64,000 nucleotides of DNA, from positions 193,518 through 257,517 of the forward strand of contig QZCP01000002.1 of assembly GCA_003956705.1 (NCBI GenBank), given 5' to 3'. Position 1 is the first letter of the stretch, and every line of letters begins with the position of its first letter. The position numbers were made by a program, and so were the translations under genes. The notes under the pieces are model-generated. The model saw nothing but the letters and a program-made list of their open reading frames with translations, was not told the origin of the DNA and made no database searches. This stretch comes from Brevipalpus yothersi. Lineage: Eukaryota > Arthropoda > Arachnida > Trombidiformes > Tenuipalpidae. Shown piece by piece: positions 1 to 12,697 of the stretch.

Positions 1-70
<70 letters not shown>
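1..70. repeat. (CT)n microsatellite
   Basis: A pure CT dinucleotide tract reaching the window edge, so its true length is unknown. Confidence 0.95.
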
Positions 71-71
<1 letters not shown>

Positions 72-725
72 GCTGATGGACAAAATGGCTTACAATAAAA
101 CGCGTCATTACTCTATTGTGTGTCACCTCTTGGACATGAATTGAGATGAAGATAATCGAGTATCCCTACTGAGAGTCTATCCTTCCTTTATCATGGAAAT
201 AATGTTGATGCTCACTACTTACTAGCTGGGTATTCCTTTGAGAGAATTCATCAGGGCACATTTCTCTGTCAAAAACTTCTGTATTCAGTCAATTTTTAAT
301 TCCTTTCTGGTGCAAACATATTTCGCAATAACTTTAGACTTCATTTTTAAAAGTTATACACAAAGTCTTTCAGCAAGCTAATCAAGAAGCACTGTCTATG
401 GGAAGGGAAGAATTTTTCAAACCATTTTCCCATACACAGAGAATCAAAATTATCTTTCACTGCAGGGGGAGGTAAATTGCACAATAATACCGTAATTTCA
501 TAATAGAGTTGCCCGAGTGAGTATATGTGTATACACACATATAAATAGCACTCTATCAACTCTCTTCAATGAGTCAAATTGTGATCCAGTTTTGAGTGGA
601 AAATTGCTCAAGCATTCATACGTATAACAGAACAATGAAGACCTTTTCAAATTAGTGGAAACAGTTGAATACTGGCAGAATTATTTGCCGTAAGTGCGGT
701 AAGAATGTTGACAAATTCAACTTAC
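1..725. other. Start of intron 5 of mGluR copy 1
   Basis: Non-coding sequence downstream (on the minus strand) of the last visible exon of copy 1. It opens at the window edge with a (CT)n tract at 1-70. No exon of the next receptor segment (the YCTGNE-type block) is recognisable here. In copy 2 the equivalent intron is 9.5 kb, so its absence is expected. Confidence 0.6.
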
Positions 726-1059
726 TTGTTATAATTTTGATTGTATGATGTCACTTGGCTGCCATTCCATTTGCACTTGAAAAAATGTTCCCAAAATTCG
801 ATGAACCATGGATTGCGTCTCAGGGTTTCATTTCTCTTAGGATCAAGTCGTGTAAAATATTCATCAAACCCTTTCACTGGCTTCGACATGGGCTGTATTG
901 ACAGGGTTCCTTCCACTTGTTCCTCGTTTCCATCTGAGACCAGGGCACGAGCACTCCATCCATCGCTACCAATCCATTGATATTTACCTGTAAGATTACC
1001 ACGCTTTACGGCTTGCATGAGAGCTTTCACCTCTTGATCAGAACCGAATACAATTACTC
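726..1059 (-). CDS. mGluR copy 1, coding exon 5 (last exon in window)
   Basis: A 334-bp exon (in phase 1, out phase 2) encoding VIVFGSDQEV through SYNQNYN. It includes GSDGW, whose Asp contacts the ligand amino group in the family, and RNPWFIEFW. The encoded protein is identical to copy 2 for about 107 residues, and the only base changes seen are silent. Identity ends at the last three codons before the donor GTAAGT (725). The next exon is outside the window. Confidence 0.87.
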
Positions 1060-2362
1060 CTATGGAAAGAGGAGAAAAAGGAGGGAAATAGTTGCATATT
1101 GATTTACTCAAATTAGTTTCATTAGTTTTTCCCTAAACATTTATTGAGGTTTCTTTCTGGAAAATTAGCTCAGAATTCTTCGGCTAATGATCTATTTTTG
1201 ATATCATTGAGAACGAAAGTTCTTTGGTATTGAAGCTCTTATTACACAGATGCACATGAAAGTTTTATCCCTGAACTTATTCCGAATTCCTTTGTCTCTC
1301 TCTCTCTCTCTCTCTCTCTCTTCCCCTCTCGCACAATATTGTTGAGAGTAGAGTACATCTTCTCATTAATCTTTAATTATTAATCGGAAATGTTTTTACC
1401 TCGAGCTTGATGTTTATCTCTAAGTTTTCCCACGATAGTATCGTATTTACTACTATCGGCTACACCGGAGTCTTTGGGCAATTTTTCTTTCACTGCAATA
1501 CAAATGTTTGTACCCATAAGCCAGTTTTCCAAAGCTTCAAAAGCCTGTTGAAGAAGAAGGAGAAGATGAAGTTGTTGAATCAAGGAATAAAGTGAAATCA
1601 ACTGGATAAACTCAGATCTCTCCTCTTCTTTTTCCATCCAATAAGACGGATCTTGGAATCTTGGAATCATTTATCTTTGTGTCTTGATGAAGAAATGAGG
1701 ATATTTCTGAGTCTTTGACCGGGGAAGACGAATTTTTCTGATACAGTTAAAGATCGAAGGAAAAATACACGTAATGATGTCTTCAAAGTTGAAAACTATC
1801 AGAAAATCTGTAAAATTTTCTCTGTTCTGATTGACTTTTACAGTGAGAAGAATTTTTGTTAGTAAGGAACTTCTCAAATCTTGGATCTTCATCGAAACTA
1901 TAATCAGCTGTTCATTTGAAACGTGTTCCTATGATTTTCTTTCGTGTACGTGCTCATGAGACTGAAGTAGAATACAAAACCTTCAATCAATAATCAATCA
2001 TACATAACTAATGGTGATTTATAGTGGAAATTGCTGTCATGATATCATTTTTTGATAGATCGAATCTTGTTGGCAGTAGTAAGTAGAAAAAAAGTGAAGA
2101 AAAAATAAGGATAAAGATAATTCAATTTGATGACAGAATACTCTCGAATGAGAGGAATACAGCTGAGAACCTTGGTAAGATGAATCTTATTATCATAACA
2201 ATGGGTCAAATGAGATTAAGTATGTACTCAATTATGATTTTCAAGTATTCTTGTGTATATGATGAGACTAATTTGACATAATTTACATAAATAGATAGAA
2301 TAACAAATCAAATAATTGATGAGAAAAAGAAGAAAAAAGAGAGAGAGAACAAAGAGAGCGGA

Positions 2363-2403
<41 letters not shown>

Positions 2404-4452
2404 GTAATCAAAAGGAAAACGGTATTACCTTCACACCATAATTGGATTCCTCATACAAAACACTGACATAAGTCCAATTCATTCGTTTGATTATTTCAAC
2501 CATAGCCAATGTTTGAATATCATCCGAAGGCACTGTTCGAAGAAAATATTTGAAACGATCCTTGTTGCTCAGTTCAGGTGAGGTTGAAAAAAAGCTGATC
2601 TATGGGAAAAGCGAGGAAGAAAAAAAACAGAATAACAGTTCACTGATGTGATTCATATACATGATTAAATCAACATACATGTACAATAATAATCGATCAA
2701 AGAGAATAGAGAGAATGTTCCACTAATCCTAGTAAACAAATTAGGCTCACAAAGGAAAATGTATATGTGCACAATAGGGAAATAGTTTTTTCTATTCGCT
2801 CCTGTCCACGAATGAATAAGCCTCCAATCATTGGATACTTGATTCAATCAATTGAGCTTTCAAAATCAACGATAATAGTAGGATCAAATGCTTCCATAGT
2901 CTGGGTGTTGAGATAATCTTATACAATCAGTGGCTGAGGGCTGGACGATTTATATGTGATGATATTTGTGTAAATAGTTAGTTAGGCAAGAGAATTCTCC
3001 AGGAGAATGTTATAAGAATATCATGTGTACGTCCATGTAAGAAAGTCATAGGAGTTTCGAAGAAAGAAGAACGACAGAACCGATCATCATTATCCTCTAC
3101 TGGCTCTCTAATGATAATGGTTATGATTATGGCCACTGATTCAGTTCATTTATTGCCTTATTGATCACTACTGAATTGTCGTATTACTTATGAACACACA
3201 TATACATTACTCAAGCTTTTTTATCATCGACATGAAGTTATTCTCTCTCGTTCTCTCACTCTATGATAAATATACATTAACATTCTACATTTATTATATA
3301 TGAGTCGTAGAATCGGTATCAGTAGCTACCTTTTTAGATCTCGATTCACAGAATTCATCTGAGAATTTCTTTTTCTCCCTCTCTTCCTATTTTTCAGCTG
3401 CATGTGTGTATACCTGAAATCGTTACACACGATAAACTGGTAGCAAAAAAGGCGTCTACTAAGATGAAAAGCCAAGTGTGTACAATACTTTAACTGTCAA
3501 CTGATATATACTGCATTCTTTTTTTCTCCAAGGTAGTGTTACGGCTTATAAACCCCGACATGATCACAGTATGATTGGTTAGTGGTATGTGTATTCAGAA
3601 GCCCACGAGGAATAGAGAGAATAGAGAAGAGGAATCATCTGACGATATATATAAAAAAGTGGAATCCTACCGAGTAAATTCAGAGATCTAGAGCACACAA
3701 TAGGAGATGGAAAGAAAAAGAATTTTTCAGAGTGTTTATGGTGTATTATATGAGATAAAGTTGAAATGTTCTCTCTCTCTCTCTCTCTTTCTCTTTTCTT
3801 TTCTTTTTGATCAAAAAAGGAATCAACAGACGAGAAAACAAACATAAATTTCCGAAAAAACAGGAATTCATTTTGGTGATGAAATGAAATGGGAATCAAA
3901 AATGATGGAAAAATACAATTTCAAGAAAATCATCATATTTCACATTGAATAGAGAAATGATAGGCAACATATAGTGATCTGTTTTTTGATAAAGAGAGAG
4001 AGAGAGAAGCTCGAAATATTGTAAAGAATATTGAATTAAAGCTAATTTCCCAGTGGAAATTTAGATATAAATCACCAACCTTGAATGTATTGATAATAAT
4101 AATAATAATGATTTCGAAAGGAATACTGAATACACTCACAAGCCAGAAGAGAAAAAGCTAGAATAGAATAAGAATGCTTACAGTCAAGATATGGTGGGAA
4201 TACATAATGTATCAAAGTATATACACGATAATCCTAGAACAGAGAACTAGTAAGAGAGAGAGAGGGAGAATTCCTCGTCCTGAATATTAGTGAAAAAACT
4301 TTTTTCTACTCTCTAAGACTGAATCACACTAATTGCTCTGAAATATGAAGTTCATTGCAATATGAGTGCGTGTTTTGCATTCCATAAGTATCAAATCAGT
4401 AGAAGAAAAAGAAGAATGTTCTATCTATCTATGGAAAAGCCCTCATTTGCAT

Positions 4453-4495
<43 letters not shown>

Positions 4496-5503
4496 TCCCT
4501 CCTGTTGATATATAAGATGGGAACTAGAGTAAAAATATGAAACAGAGAATAAGTATTAAATCGAAAACATATGATCTGTGAACATGAAGAACCCTGCATA
4601 CTCCATCATTGCAATGAGGAGCTTTAAGAAAAAGGGAATATCAAATAATATTTGCCAAGAGAATCGTTCAAGCATCAATTTCGTAGGAAGAAGAGGGAAA
4701 TGAAATATACATCTCTCCAAAGCCCTAACTACATAGACTACATAGACTACATAGACTTCAATCATCAGACATGAGGAAAGAAATTGGATAGAATATTCCT
4801 AGAGTAGATGATTCAGAGAAATAAAATAAATTTACGGAAAGTTAAAAAAAACTTGAGATTTGATGAGAAAACATTTTCACACACTCATACACAAAGGCAG
4901 CCCAGACCTAGTCTTATCTGAGAAAAAGTTTGGGGAGAATATGTAGGAGGAAATGAAAAATTTGCTAGCCCCCATCATTTTGTTGGGATGTATGTGTATA
5001 CACCAGAGAAACTTGTGATTTATGATCCTCTGCTAACTTTTCTTCAAGAGAAATAGAGAAGTGTGTATACCCTGCTATAAACCAGCAGATAAATTCTCTA
5101 TAAAACTGTTCAAAACTTACATCTCAGATATATCATGCGGTTGTTTAGGAGGTTTTTCGGAAAGAGTGCCCTAGCTACCATAGCAGTGGTAACATTTGAT
5201 TCACATTAGCTGGAAACTTTCATCCAGTGAATCAAGGCCCAAAAAGAAAAACCCAAAAGAGTGCAGCAAGACTAAGTTATCAAGCTAACAAGGAATCAAA
5301 GTAAGGACAGAAAGAACATTTAAAGTGAAAGTCTACTTCTTCAACGCTTAATTGTCGACTGTCCATCGCTACAGTTTTACTCTGTAAGCGTATGAGTCTA
5401 TTTCTATCTATCCATCAGAGCGCTTGATTCTTCTGAATCAATTTCTAAATAGTACACTACAAGATTTAAGGCTAATGGATGTATATATATACATCCATGT
5501 GTA

Positions 5504-5548
<45 letters not shown>

Positions 5549-7850
5549 TACCTGAGGAATTCCAAACAGACGCAATAGATTGGCAACTTGAATAGATGTG
5601 ACACTAGAAGCAGCTCCAAGAACTCCTGAAATCACTTTCTGTTCAACCACAGGGGCTGAACCATCTCGACATTGGTAAGCTCCATCACTGATGTTACCTA
5701 TGGAACCTAAGACATGGGAAAAGAACGAGAGATGGAGAGACAATGATAATGAGTTGAATAGATGAATCGAGTGGATTCATGTGGGATATCATTGAGATGA
5801 GATCAGGGAGAGAGAAACTTTTTCGTCAACAGAATCGACAAGAACATTTCAGGGAAAAGGTTAATGATAAGAAGAAGAAGATACTTTGATGAGGAGAATG
5901 ATCATTGATTGCATCTACGCACTCAAGTCGAATGAGAAGTTCACTTTGGTTTTCCTCGCTATCTCGATGTTGATCCATGAATCAACATGGAAATAAATAA
6001 ATTCATTAATATGGCCTGTCTGTATATTATGGGATGATGATTTTTTTTGTTCTTTCTTTCTCAAATCAAAAAAAGCCTCCAGGAGATGAGTTCTCATGGG
6101 GATCAGTTTTTGTTCTCTTTTTTTCATCCATGATTCGTTCATCATTTGATAATTATAAGGTTGAGTAATTTCACTCTCTTATAAGTGATATTAAATAATT
6201 TCAGTTGATGCTCATTTTCTTCGCTAAAGCAATGAAATTTATGCCTTTTACTTGCTTTTTAGGCCAATCGATAAATTATATGTGTAAAATATACACATAA
6301 ATCAATAAAAATCAGAATATATTCTCAAATGTTTTCATCTTTCTAGAATGTGAATGCACTGATATGTTGAACTTTTTGAACTTGAGCTGCTGGAAATATA
6401 TTCACATCTACAAAAACAGATTCAATTCTCATGATAATGATACTTGATAGAAGTTATAGCATGGAGAAATTTGATAAAAGCACTCTGATAAATGATACTT
6501 TTAAGCTTTTAATGACTCAACATTTTTTTCTTTCTCTTCTCTTGGTTAGAATTTGTATTTGTTTAGAACTTTTACACAAATTCTACCATCACTATTCAAT
6601 TACTACGATCAGTAATGATAAATCATTTTTACAGGCTTTCAATGAAACTTAGAATGCCTAAGGTCAATCGATCTTTATAAAGATCCACATTAAACTGAAG
6701 TCATGTTGATCATTTCTCAATTCCGTGTATTCACTTTTATAACCAAGATTCCTTCCTACTAACTCAAATACTGAGAGCTAACATTCGATGGAAACAATAA
6801 CAATAGTGGAAATAATTCAGGTGATCAGGAGAAGAATAATCGAATGCATCCTCCAGAATGTAGTAAACACACACACTGGGAATACTATTATCCAACTTAA
6901 TCTTCCTACACAGAATGACAATGATGATAATGCTAAAGGGTAACACATAAGACATGGAAAAAAAACAATCACGCTTCTAGGCATGGAAGCTTGAATAAGG
7001 TACATCAGCCCAATCATCATCATCTTATTTTATCCACGTGTAATTCCCAAAGAATGTAATATTCTGGGGGTTGACATCCCCAATCAACGGTGTACAAAAT
7101 GCACATATATTTTATCTATGAGCAGAAAGAGGCTTCAATAAAATACTTACCCTTAATAAAATCCACTGCTTGCTCTAGGCCATATGTATCACGATCACAA
7201 TCATCCAAAATATATGCACCCAAAGTGATACCCGGTAGAATGTTTTTGTTTCTATTCACCCAATCAATTGTGTACAACATACACTCGAGAGCATGGATTC
7301 CTCCTTGAGGCATTATTTGGCCACATATTTCCGTTTCACCTCTCTCATGAACCATCATCAGTCCGCCAAGTATAATGTTACCATCTAGTAGTCCCACTTT
7401 TTTTGCAGGTCTAACCTTGTCCATAGATGATGGATATGAGAAACCATTTCCACTTCTAAGTGGATCAACACTTTGATGCTCTAAGCCATAAGGTTGATCC
7501 GATAGATCAGCGGTATCAATGTGATCGTAATCGTGTCCGTAACTGTATTTGCTGTTCAAGCGTTTTGGTGATGAGTTGGATAATTCCGTTTGACCTGTAA
7601 GATGATGTGTGGCCATATTTTCCGGATCATCTGACAGTTTTGGCGATGGAACGATGGGAATATTAATAGTGATATTGGATCCAAGGATTGACCATGAGCC
7701 AATAAGTTGCTTCCCTTGGACATCAGCAGCAACAGTAGCAACAATGTTGAAAAAATTTTGTTTCACCATCAAAATCGAAATAAAAACAATAAACAATGTA
7801 AAATGAGAAGAGAATTTTTTTTGGAAACCTTTGCACTTTTCATGTAACAT
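726..7850 (-). CDS. mGluR-like class C GPCR, copy 1 (5' five exons, runs off left edge)
   Basis: Coding exons on the minus strand are 7850-7151, 5706-5552, 2599-2429, 1544-1400 and 1059-726, giving 501 codons plus two bases. All joins use GT/AG sites and keep frame (phases 1, 0, 0, 1, then an open phase 2). The product is the N-terminal Venus-flytrap ligand-binding domain of a metabotropic glutamate receptor, a G-protein-coupled receptor of the plasma membrane. The start is the ATG at 7850, followed by a hydrophobic stretch (about residues 17-43) that could be a signal peptide or signal anchor. A poorly conserved linker runs to residue about 149, and the conserved domain starts at KKVGLLDGN. 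The cysteine-rich and 7TM parts must lie left of the window if the gene is complete. No stop or frameshift is seen. The gamma-carboxylate arginines of glutamate-binding mGluRs are Gly183 and Ala187 here, so the ligand may not be glutamate. It is divergent from, and paralogous to, the gene starting at 9870. Confidence 0.85.
1400..1544 (-). CDS. mGluR copy 1, coding exon 4
   Basis: A 145-bp exon (in phase 0, out phase 1) encoding AFEALENWL through KHQARG, part of lobe 2 of the Venus-flytrap domain. This is the most diverged shared exon: 17 of 48 residues differ from copy 2, although NICIAVK/TICIAVK and KLPKDSGVAD are kept. Confidence 0.83.
2429..2599 (-). CDS. mGluR copy 1, coding exon 3
   Basis: A 171-bp phase 0 exon encoding ISFFSTSPELSNK through EESNYGVK. 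It holds the Ser/Thr pair, the Asp of VPSD and the Tyr of SNYG, which in mGluRs contact the alpha-amino and alpha-carboxyl groups of the ligand. Phe occupies the position of a small residue (Ala172 in mGluR3). Eight of 57 residues differ from copy 2. Confidence 0.85.
5508..5546. repeat. (CA)n microsatellite next to splice donor
   Basis: A CA tract (GT on the coding strand) that starts 5 bp beyond the donor of exon 2 of mGluR copy 1, a position where (GT)n could offer alternative donors or affect splicing. Confidence 0.9.
5552..5706 (-). CDS. mGluR copy 1, coding exon 2
   Basis: A 155-bp exon (in phase 1, out phase 0) encoding GSIGNISDG through LLRLFGIPQ, including the GVLGAASSVTSIQV loop that lines the ligand pocket. 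Four of 52 residues differ from copy 2, but about a quarter of bases differ. The intron just downstream starts with a (CA)n tract at 5508-5546, very close to the donor. Confidence 0.85.
7151..7850 (-). CDS. mGluR copy 1, coding exon 1
   Basis: Contains the signal region, a variable linker of about 105 residues, and the first conserved block of the ligand-binding domain (HERGETEICGQIMPQGG, then LDDCDRDTYGLEQ). It ends in phase 1 at donor GTAAGT (7150). The last 194 bp before the terminal lysine codon match exon 1 of copy 2 base for base, and identity stops at the splice donor. The first ATG in frame is at 7850; the open frame upstream of it has only a TTG. Confidence 0.85.
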
Positions 7851-8428
7851 ATTGGTGAACACTGTGGTAAACAATATGTCGAAAACTTTGACAAAAAGTG
7901 TGGACAAGAGGAGAAAATATTTTCACAACAGATTTATACTTTATCATCATTATGACAATGGATTCCCAGTAGAATTCATTTAAATTAATAACAGCCTGTG
8001 TACAATGTTCATCAATCACCGATATGACTATGTTTATGATCAAGATGGAGAGTGAAAAAACAGCATCCCTTTGGAATGGCTGATAAAGGAAGAGTAAATG
8101 TCAAACGTGTGACTGAGATTAATTTCACCGGAAGAAAGCGAAAAAAAGCTCATAGTTTGAATGTTCACTTCAACACACATTCACAGATCGTAGTGAAAGT
8201 ATGTTCCACTTTATGTGTGGTTTTACTGCTATCTATCTACCAGTAACTGGCGAAAATAAGGTATTCCTTGAGACATGCTCCCAAGTAAGGCTTCAGAGAG
8301 GCCATGCCTGAATTGGTGGATAGTATCTTAACCAATTCTTTAGGGTAAAGTAATTCGAGCCTCGAAACAAACAACAACAACAGCAGCAGCACGATATTTC
8401 ATGGATGAGAAGATGATAGATGTATAAA

Positions 8429-8430
<2 letters not shown>

Positions 8431-8466
<36 letters not shown>
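8431..8466. repeat. (CT)n microsatellite
   Basis: A pure CT tract in the divergent mGluR spacer. Confidence 0.95.
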
Positions 8467-8469
<3 letters not shown>

Positions 8470-8917
8470 CATCATCATCTTCTTTTTGGGTATGCAGGTA
8501 GTATGCAGTTCCAATGATTATTCGTCAATGTCTTATCGAGAAGAGAGGTATTTTCTAGCTCGTATTTTTTTTCTCTTTCTTTCTTCCTCTTATCATGAAG
8601 CTCTCAATTATGTCCCGAAGAGGAAAACTCATCACGATTCTGATGAGAGCTTCAAGACTGTCATCTTATAAGAATGGAAGAAGATCTCAAGTTCATTAGT
8701 GAGATTATTCTTTGAGTTACAGTGGCATACAGTGAATGCTCTTCGCGTTGGCTTGATGAGCTGTCCTGATGTATTTTAACCAGAGGCTTTATTGGGTGAA
8801 GAAAGTTAGTGAGAAAATTGATTAGAAAAGTACATTGAATCGATGGTATACATTGATCAGAAGGAAGATATTGTGCTCTCAATCACTTTTTGAAGAGAAA
8901 AATGATCATTTCTGAAG

Positions 8918-8920
<3 letters not shown>

Positions 8921-8986
<66 letters not shown>
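8921..8986. repeat. (CT)n microsatellite near palindrome centre
   Basis: A CT tract, pure to 8977. It lies close to the midpoints of paired exons of the two receptor genes (exon 1 ends: 8932; exon 5: 8918). Confidence 0.95.
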
Positions 8987-9869
8987 TCATAGCTTTTTTT
9001 AGTGATCTTTTCGTCAGATTATTAAACGCATGAAACTGTGAAAAGAGAATACATCGAGTGGAAAAGATCTAGTGATTAGAGTAGAAAGAGAATATCTCTT
9101 CCACTTCTAAACAATTTTTTTACCTCCACGATATACACCTGAAAAGGTGGAGATAGAAGAGAAAAAGAGACATTGCCTGATCACTAGATGTATCGAACAG
9201 ATCGACACAAGTGGGAAGGGATGAAGAGGAAGAGGAAGAGAGAAATGATGGGAAAAAAATGGCTTCGAATGATACTGGAAAAATAACCAGCCAAATAAAC
9301 AAGCAATAGGCTGAAAAGTATACTAATCAAAAGAGAAAAGAGAGAGAAAAAATCTTCCACTTCGTGCTTTCAATTGATGCCATTCTAGGTTACCATCGAA
9401 CAGACATGATCAAATGGGAATGGTGCATGTCAGATGGATGTGTGGAGAATTCAGCTCACGATTTGAGTAGTATGAATTCTCTCAGTATGATGAGAATCAT
9501 TGTTGAAGGTAGATGAATTTTGAATAGTGAAAAGTTTGAGTGTGAACATAAAATTAGATAGAGAGAAAAAAAAGAGGGTTGAATAGATTTAGCCAACAAA
9601 ATGGCAAAATAATTGACTAGAGTGAAAGGTGAACAAGAGGTAATGAAAAATGAGAATCAAAAAAACAAGGGAATACTAACAATTGGATCCGGTGCTCAAC
9701 TCAAGGGAATCCTGAAAGAGAAGATAGTGATTGTGATTGGAAATAAAAACATCATGTTTACAGTGATTCCAAAGATATATTACGTGAATACTTGTGATTG
9801 TGAGATTTTCTTTTCGAAGTTTCTCAGTTTCCTGTTCAAAATTTGTTGTTTCCAACTTTTTTCGATATT

Positions 9870-10713
9870 ATGTTTCGTGATAGAGTAAAGTATATCCATC
9901 AAGGGTTATTGTTTGGAATACTTTTTGTTATCATCATTATTGTCATTATGGTTGAAATTAGTTTATGTGAATCAGCCATACAACGGGAAACACGTTCATC
10001 AATCGTCAATCAGTGGCGGAAGCATAATGTGCCTACAAAAAATAGGAGAATATTTTCACTTTACCATTTTAGTGATGTGATTGTTAATATACCCAATATA
10101 TCCTATGTTTTAAATTCAACTACTACTACTTCTTCTACACCTACTACTACCAGCCTCGATAGTGTGTCAAATTATAGATCAGATGATATACATTCCCATG
10201 CTGATTCAACTTCATTCACTTTCTCCGAACTTGGCTACACAGATGACCGAGAGGTAGAAGAAAGTGATGAAGGATCAGATATTTTCCATACTTTCCATGA
10301 ACAGCATCAAAATCTGCATAATGATGATAATGATGACCAATATTCATTACTATCATCCAGTCAACATTCCTATGGATCTAGAGTGAGAAATAGAAAAAGA
10401 TCATCATCACTAGTGCTACCAGAAAATGATTTGAAACCAATCGATAGTGCAAGACCTCCCAAAAAAGTTGGCCTTTTAGATGGTAACATAACACTGGGTG
10501 GACTGATGATGGTCCACGAGAGAGGTGAAACGGAAATATGTGGCCAAATAATGCCTCAAGGAGGAATCCATGCTCTCGAGTGTATGTTGTACACAATTGA
10601 TTGGGTGAATAGAAACAAAAACATTCTACCGGGTATCACTTTGGGTGCATATATTTTGGATGATTGTGATCGTGATACATATGGCCTAGAGCAAGCAGTG
10701 GATTTTATTAAAG
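9870..10713 (+). CDS. mGluR copy 2, coding exon 1
   Basis: Starts at the ATG at 9870 (the open frame upstream has only a TTG at 9843). A strongly hydrophobic signal segment (GLLFGILFVIIIIVIMV) is followed by an unusually long linker rich in Ser, Thr, Asp, Glu and His, then a basic cluster RNRKR at residues 173-177, then the conserved domain from 198. The exon ends in phase 1 at GTGAGA. Bases 10518-10711 match copy 1 without a difference. Confidence 0.87.
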
Positions 10714-12649
10714 GTGAGAATTTTCGAAATCTGAGCATTTCTCGATCCGTATAAAATTCCTGAGAGAATAGTTTACACTGCCCAGTGGAATGGATTCTTT
10801 TCTGTTTTCTGCGATTCAATGAAATGCAAACCTTGAGGTCAGAGTGAAACTGGTGAGAGAAATTGGAATAGTTGACATGGAATGAAGAAAGGACATAGAT
10901 TGCGAAAGAATAAACAATATTCCCTGCAAAACTGTTCCCTTATACACATTTCATTTCCACATATCCTCTTCTGATGTTGATTACTCTCTCCCAAAAAATT
11001 CTACTGAAGTGTCACGATATTTGAGACATGTCCAAATCTTCATTGACACTTGAGGACAAAGCAAAAAGAGAGAAGAAGCTTCAAATATACTAATAATAGT
11101 AATAATAGTTTGAGAGTATTATTGTGAAAATATTTACTATTACAAGTGACATTTTTGCCACACACTAACTCACAAACACTATACCAGAGCATAGCTAGAG
11201 CTTTCTCAGACCATATTCTCCATGTACGATATATGTGTGCTCACAAACACCCTTTTCGGAGATTAACTTTACTCTGGAGCTGAATAAAACTTGACCCTTT
11301 TCGGTTTTTATTTACTTTCGTAACAACACATACACACATACAGATAGGCATACATACACACATACAGATAGGCACACAATCTCGTACCTCGTAAATACAA
11401 CAAAAATCCCAGAAGATATACACGATGTACTGTCTCTGGTACGAGACACACTTTTGGTCCACTAATTCCAAGATATATAGAATACTTCCATACACAGTTG
11501 AAACCATATTAACCAAGCGCATTTTCATCAAGATTTTTTTACTCACCTGAAATCAAACGTCTTCATCTTCAAGTAGCTTTCTGCAGCTTGTCTATCTTTT
11601 GTTTTGTTTCTATCACCAATCAAACCCTTTTAAATCGCTTAAATTTGATTAGAGTACCTCTTGAAATTTTCTACTAATTTGCACAAGACTTTTGTGATTC
11701 AAATTTTATTCAGAAAATTCGATTGATTAGTTAATCAAATTCTCTAGAAAAATCAAAAAGAAGTCTTTATTGCAAAGATTGCTAATATATGTGTACATGC
11801 CAAATGATTTAGTGGGTGACTGAGAAAAGTTATTCAAGTGGTTATCATAATGATATTGTGTGTGTATATATGGGAATTATTCTGTCTAAATTTATTGTTA
11901 ATGCTTTATTTTTTCTTATGATGAGCCCCTAAAATAATCTTAATTGCTATGTGAATTTATATTTCCCTTTAACTCATCTTTTCACGGTATTCATAAAACA
12001 AATGCAATCTCTTTAACGCTGTAACTGAGCTGAAGCATGAAAATCGTATTTACCTAGGAGAAAAAAGATTAATAGTAATTCCCTGGCAATGACATTAATT
12101 ATTTGTGTAGGTAAACCAGCTAGTTGGCAACTCAGTGTGATACTATTAATCAAAAACTTTTATCCCAGATGAATAGAAGCTATATAATACAAAGAGCAAG
12201 AGAAAGAGAGAGAAAATTGTTCCAAGAGAAAGCAAGTATTCCTTCATGTAGGTATTCTGTATGCTTCACTCTCCCTCCGTGCTTTTAGACTTACCTTTTT
12301 GGAAAGTAGACATTATTTTTCTGCTTCATCTTTTCTATTATTTTTGACTTTAATTCAATTTAAGTGTACATACTCTCACACACATGCAAGAAAGACATGT
12401 CAAGAAAGAAAAACTGAATTATATACCAACAGAATCGAACACACAAACAAGTGCACCCAAACGTTATATATATAAGTGAAAATACATGTATTATTCAAAA
12501 GTTAGCTTCCACACAAGTTGGAAGAATTGTAGACCACTTATAATGTCCTTCTTCATTCCCTCTATTTCTTATTTCCCTCTGGTCTGGTTCAATACGGATC
12601 AATTTGATCTTATTGTTGAGAAAAAGAAAGTAGCTCATTTTTATTCCTA

Positions 12650-12697
<48 letters not shown>

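Larger units (their letters stand above)
7851..9869. promoter_or_regulatory. Divergent spacer between the two mGluR start codons
   Basis: About 2.0 kb separates the start codons of two receptors transcribed away from each other. It must hold both 5' UTRs and either two promoters or one shared bidirectional region, unless the genes have upstream non-coding exons. Pure (CT)n tracts lie at 8431-8466 and 8921-8977, the second close to the symmetry centre of the inverted gene pair. I see no reliable TATA box, initiator or coding sequence; short open frames here look like chance. Confidence 0.5.

Noticed and set aside
741..980. 79-codon plus-strand frame over exon 5 of mGluR copy 1 (and its twin at 16855-17064 minus)
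   Set aside because: Antisense shadow of the real exon. Its duplication in both copies only reflects the exon identity.
726..7850. Copy 1 as a pseudogene
   Set aside because: All five visible exons are open with intact GT/AG sites and conserved phases. The missing 3' part lies beyond the window and cannot be judged.
8052..8246. 64-codon frame in the divergent spacer
   Set aside because: Basic, short, no domain, and situated where 5' UTRs or promoters must be.
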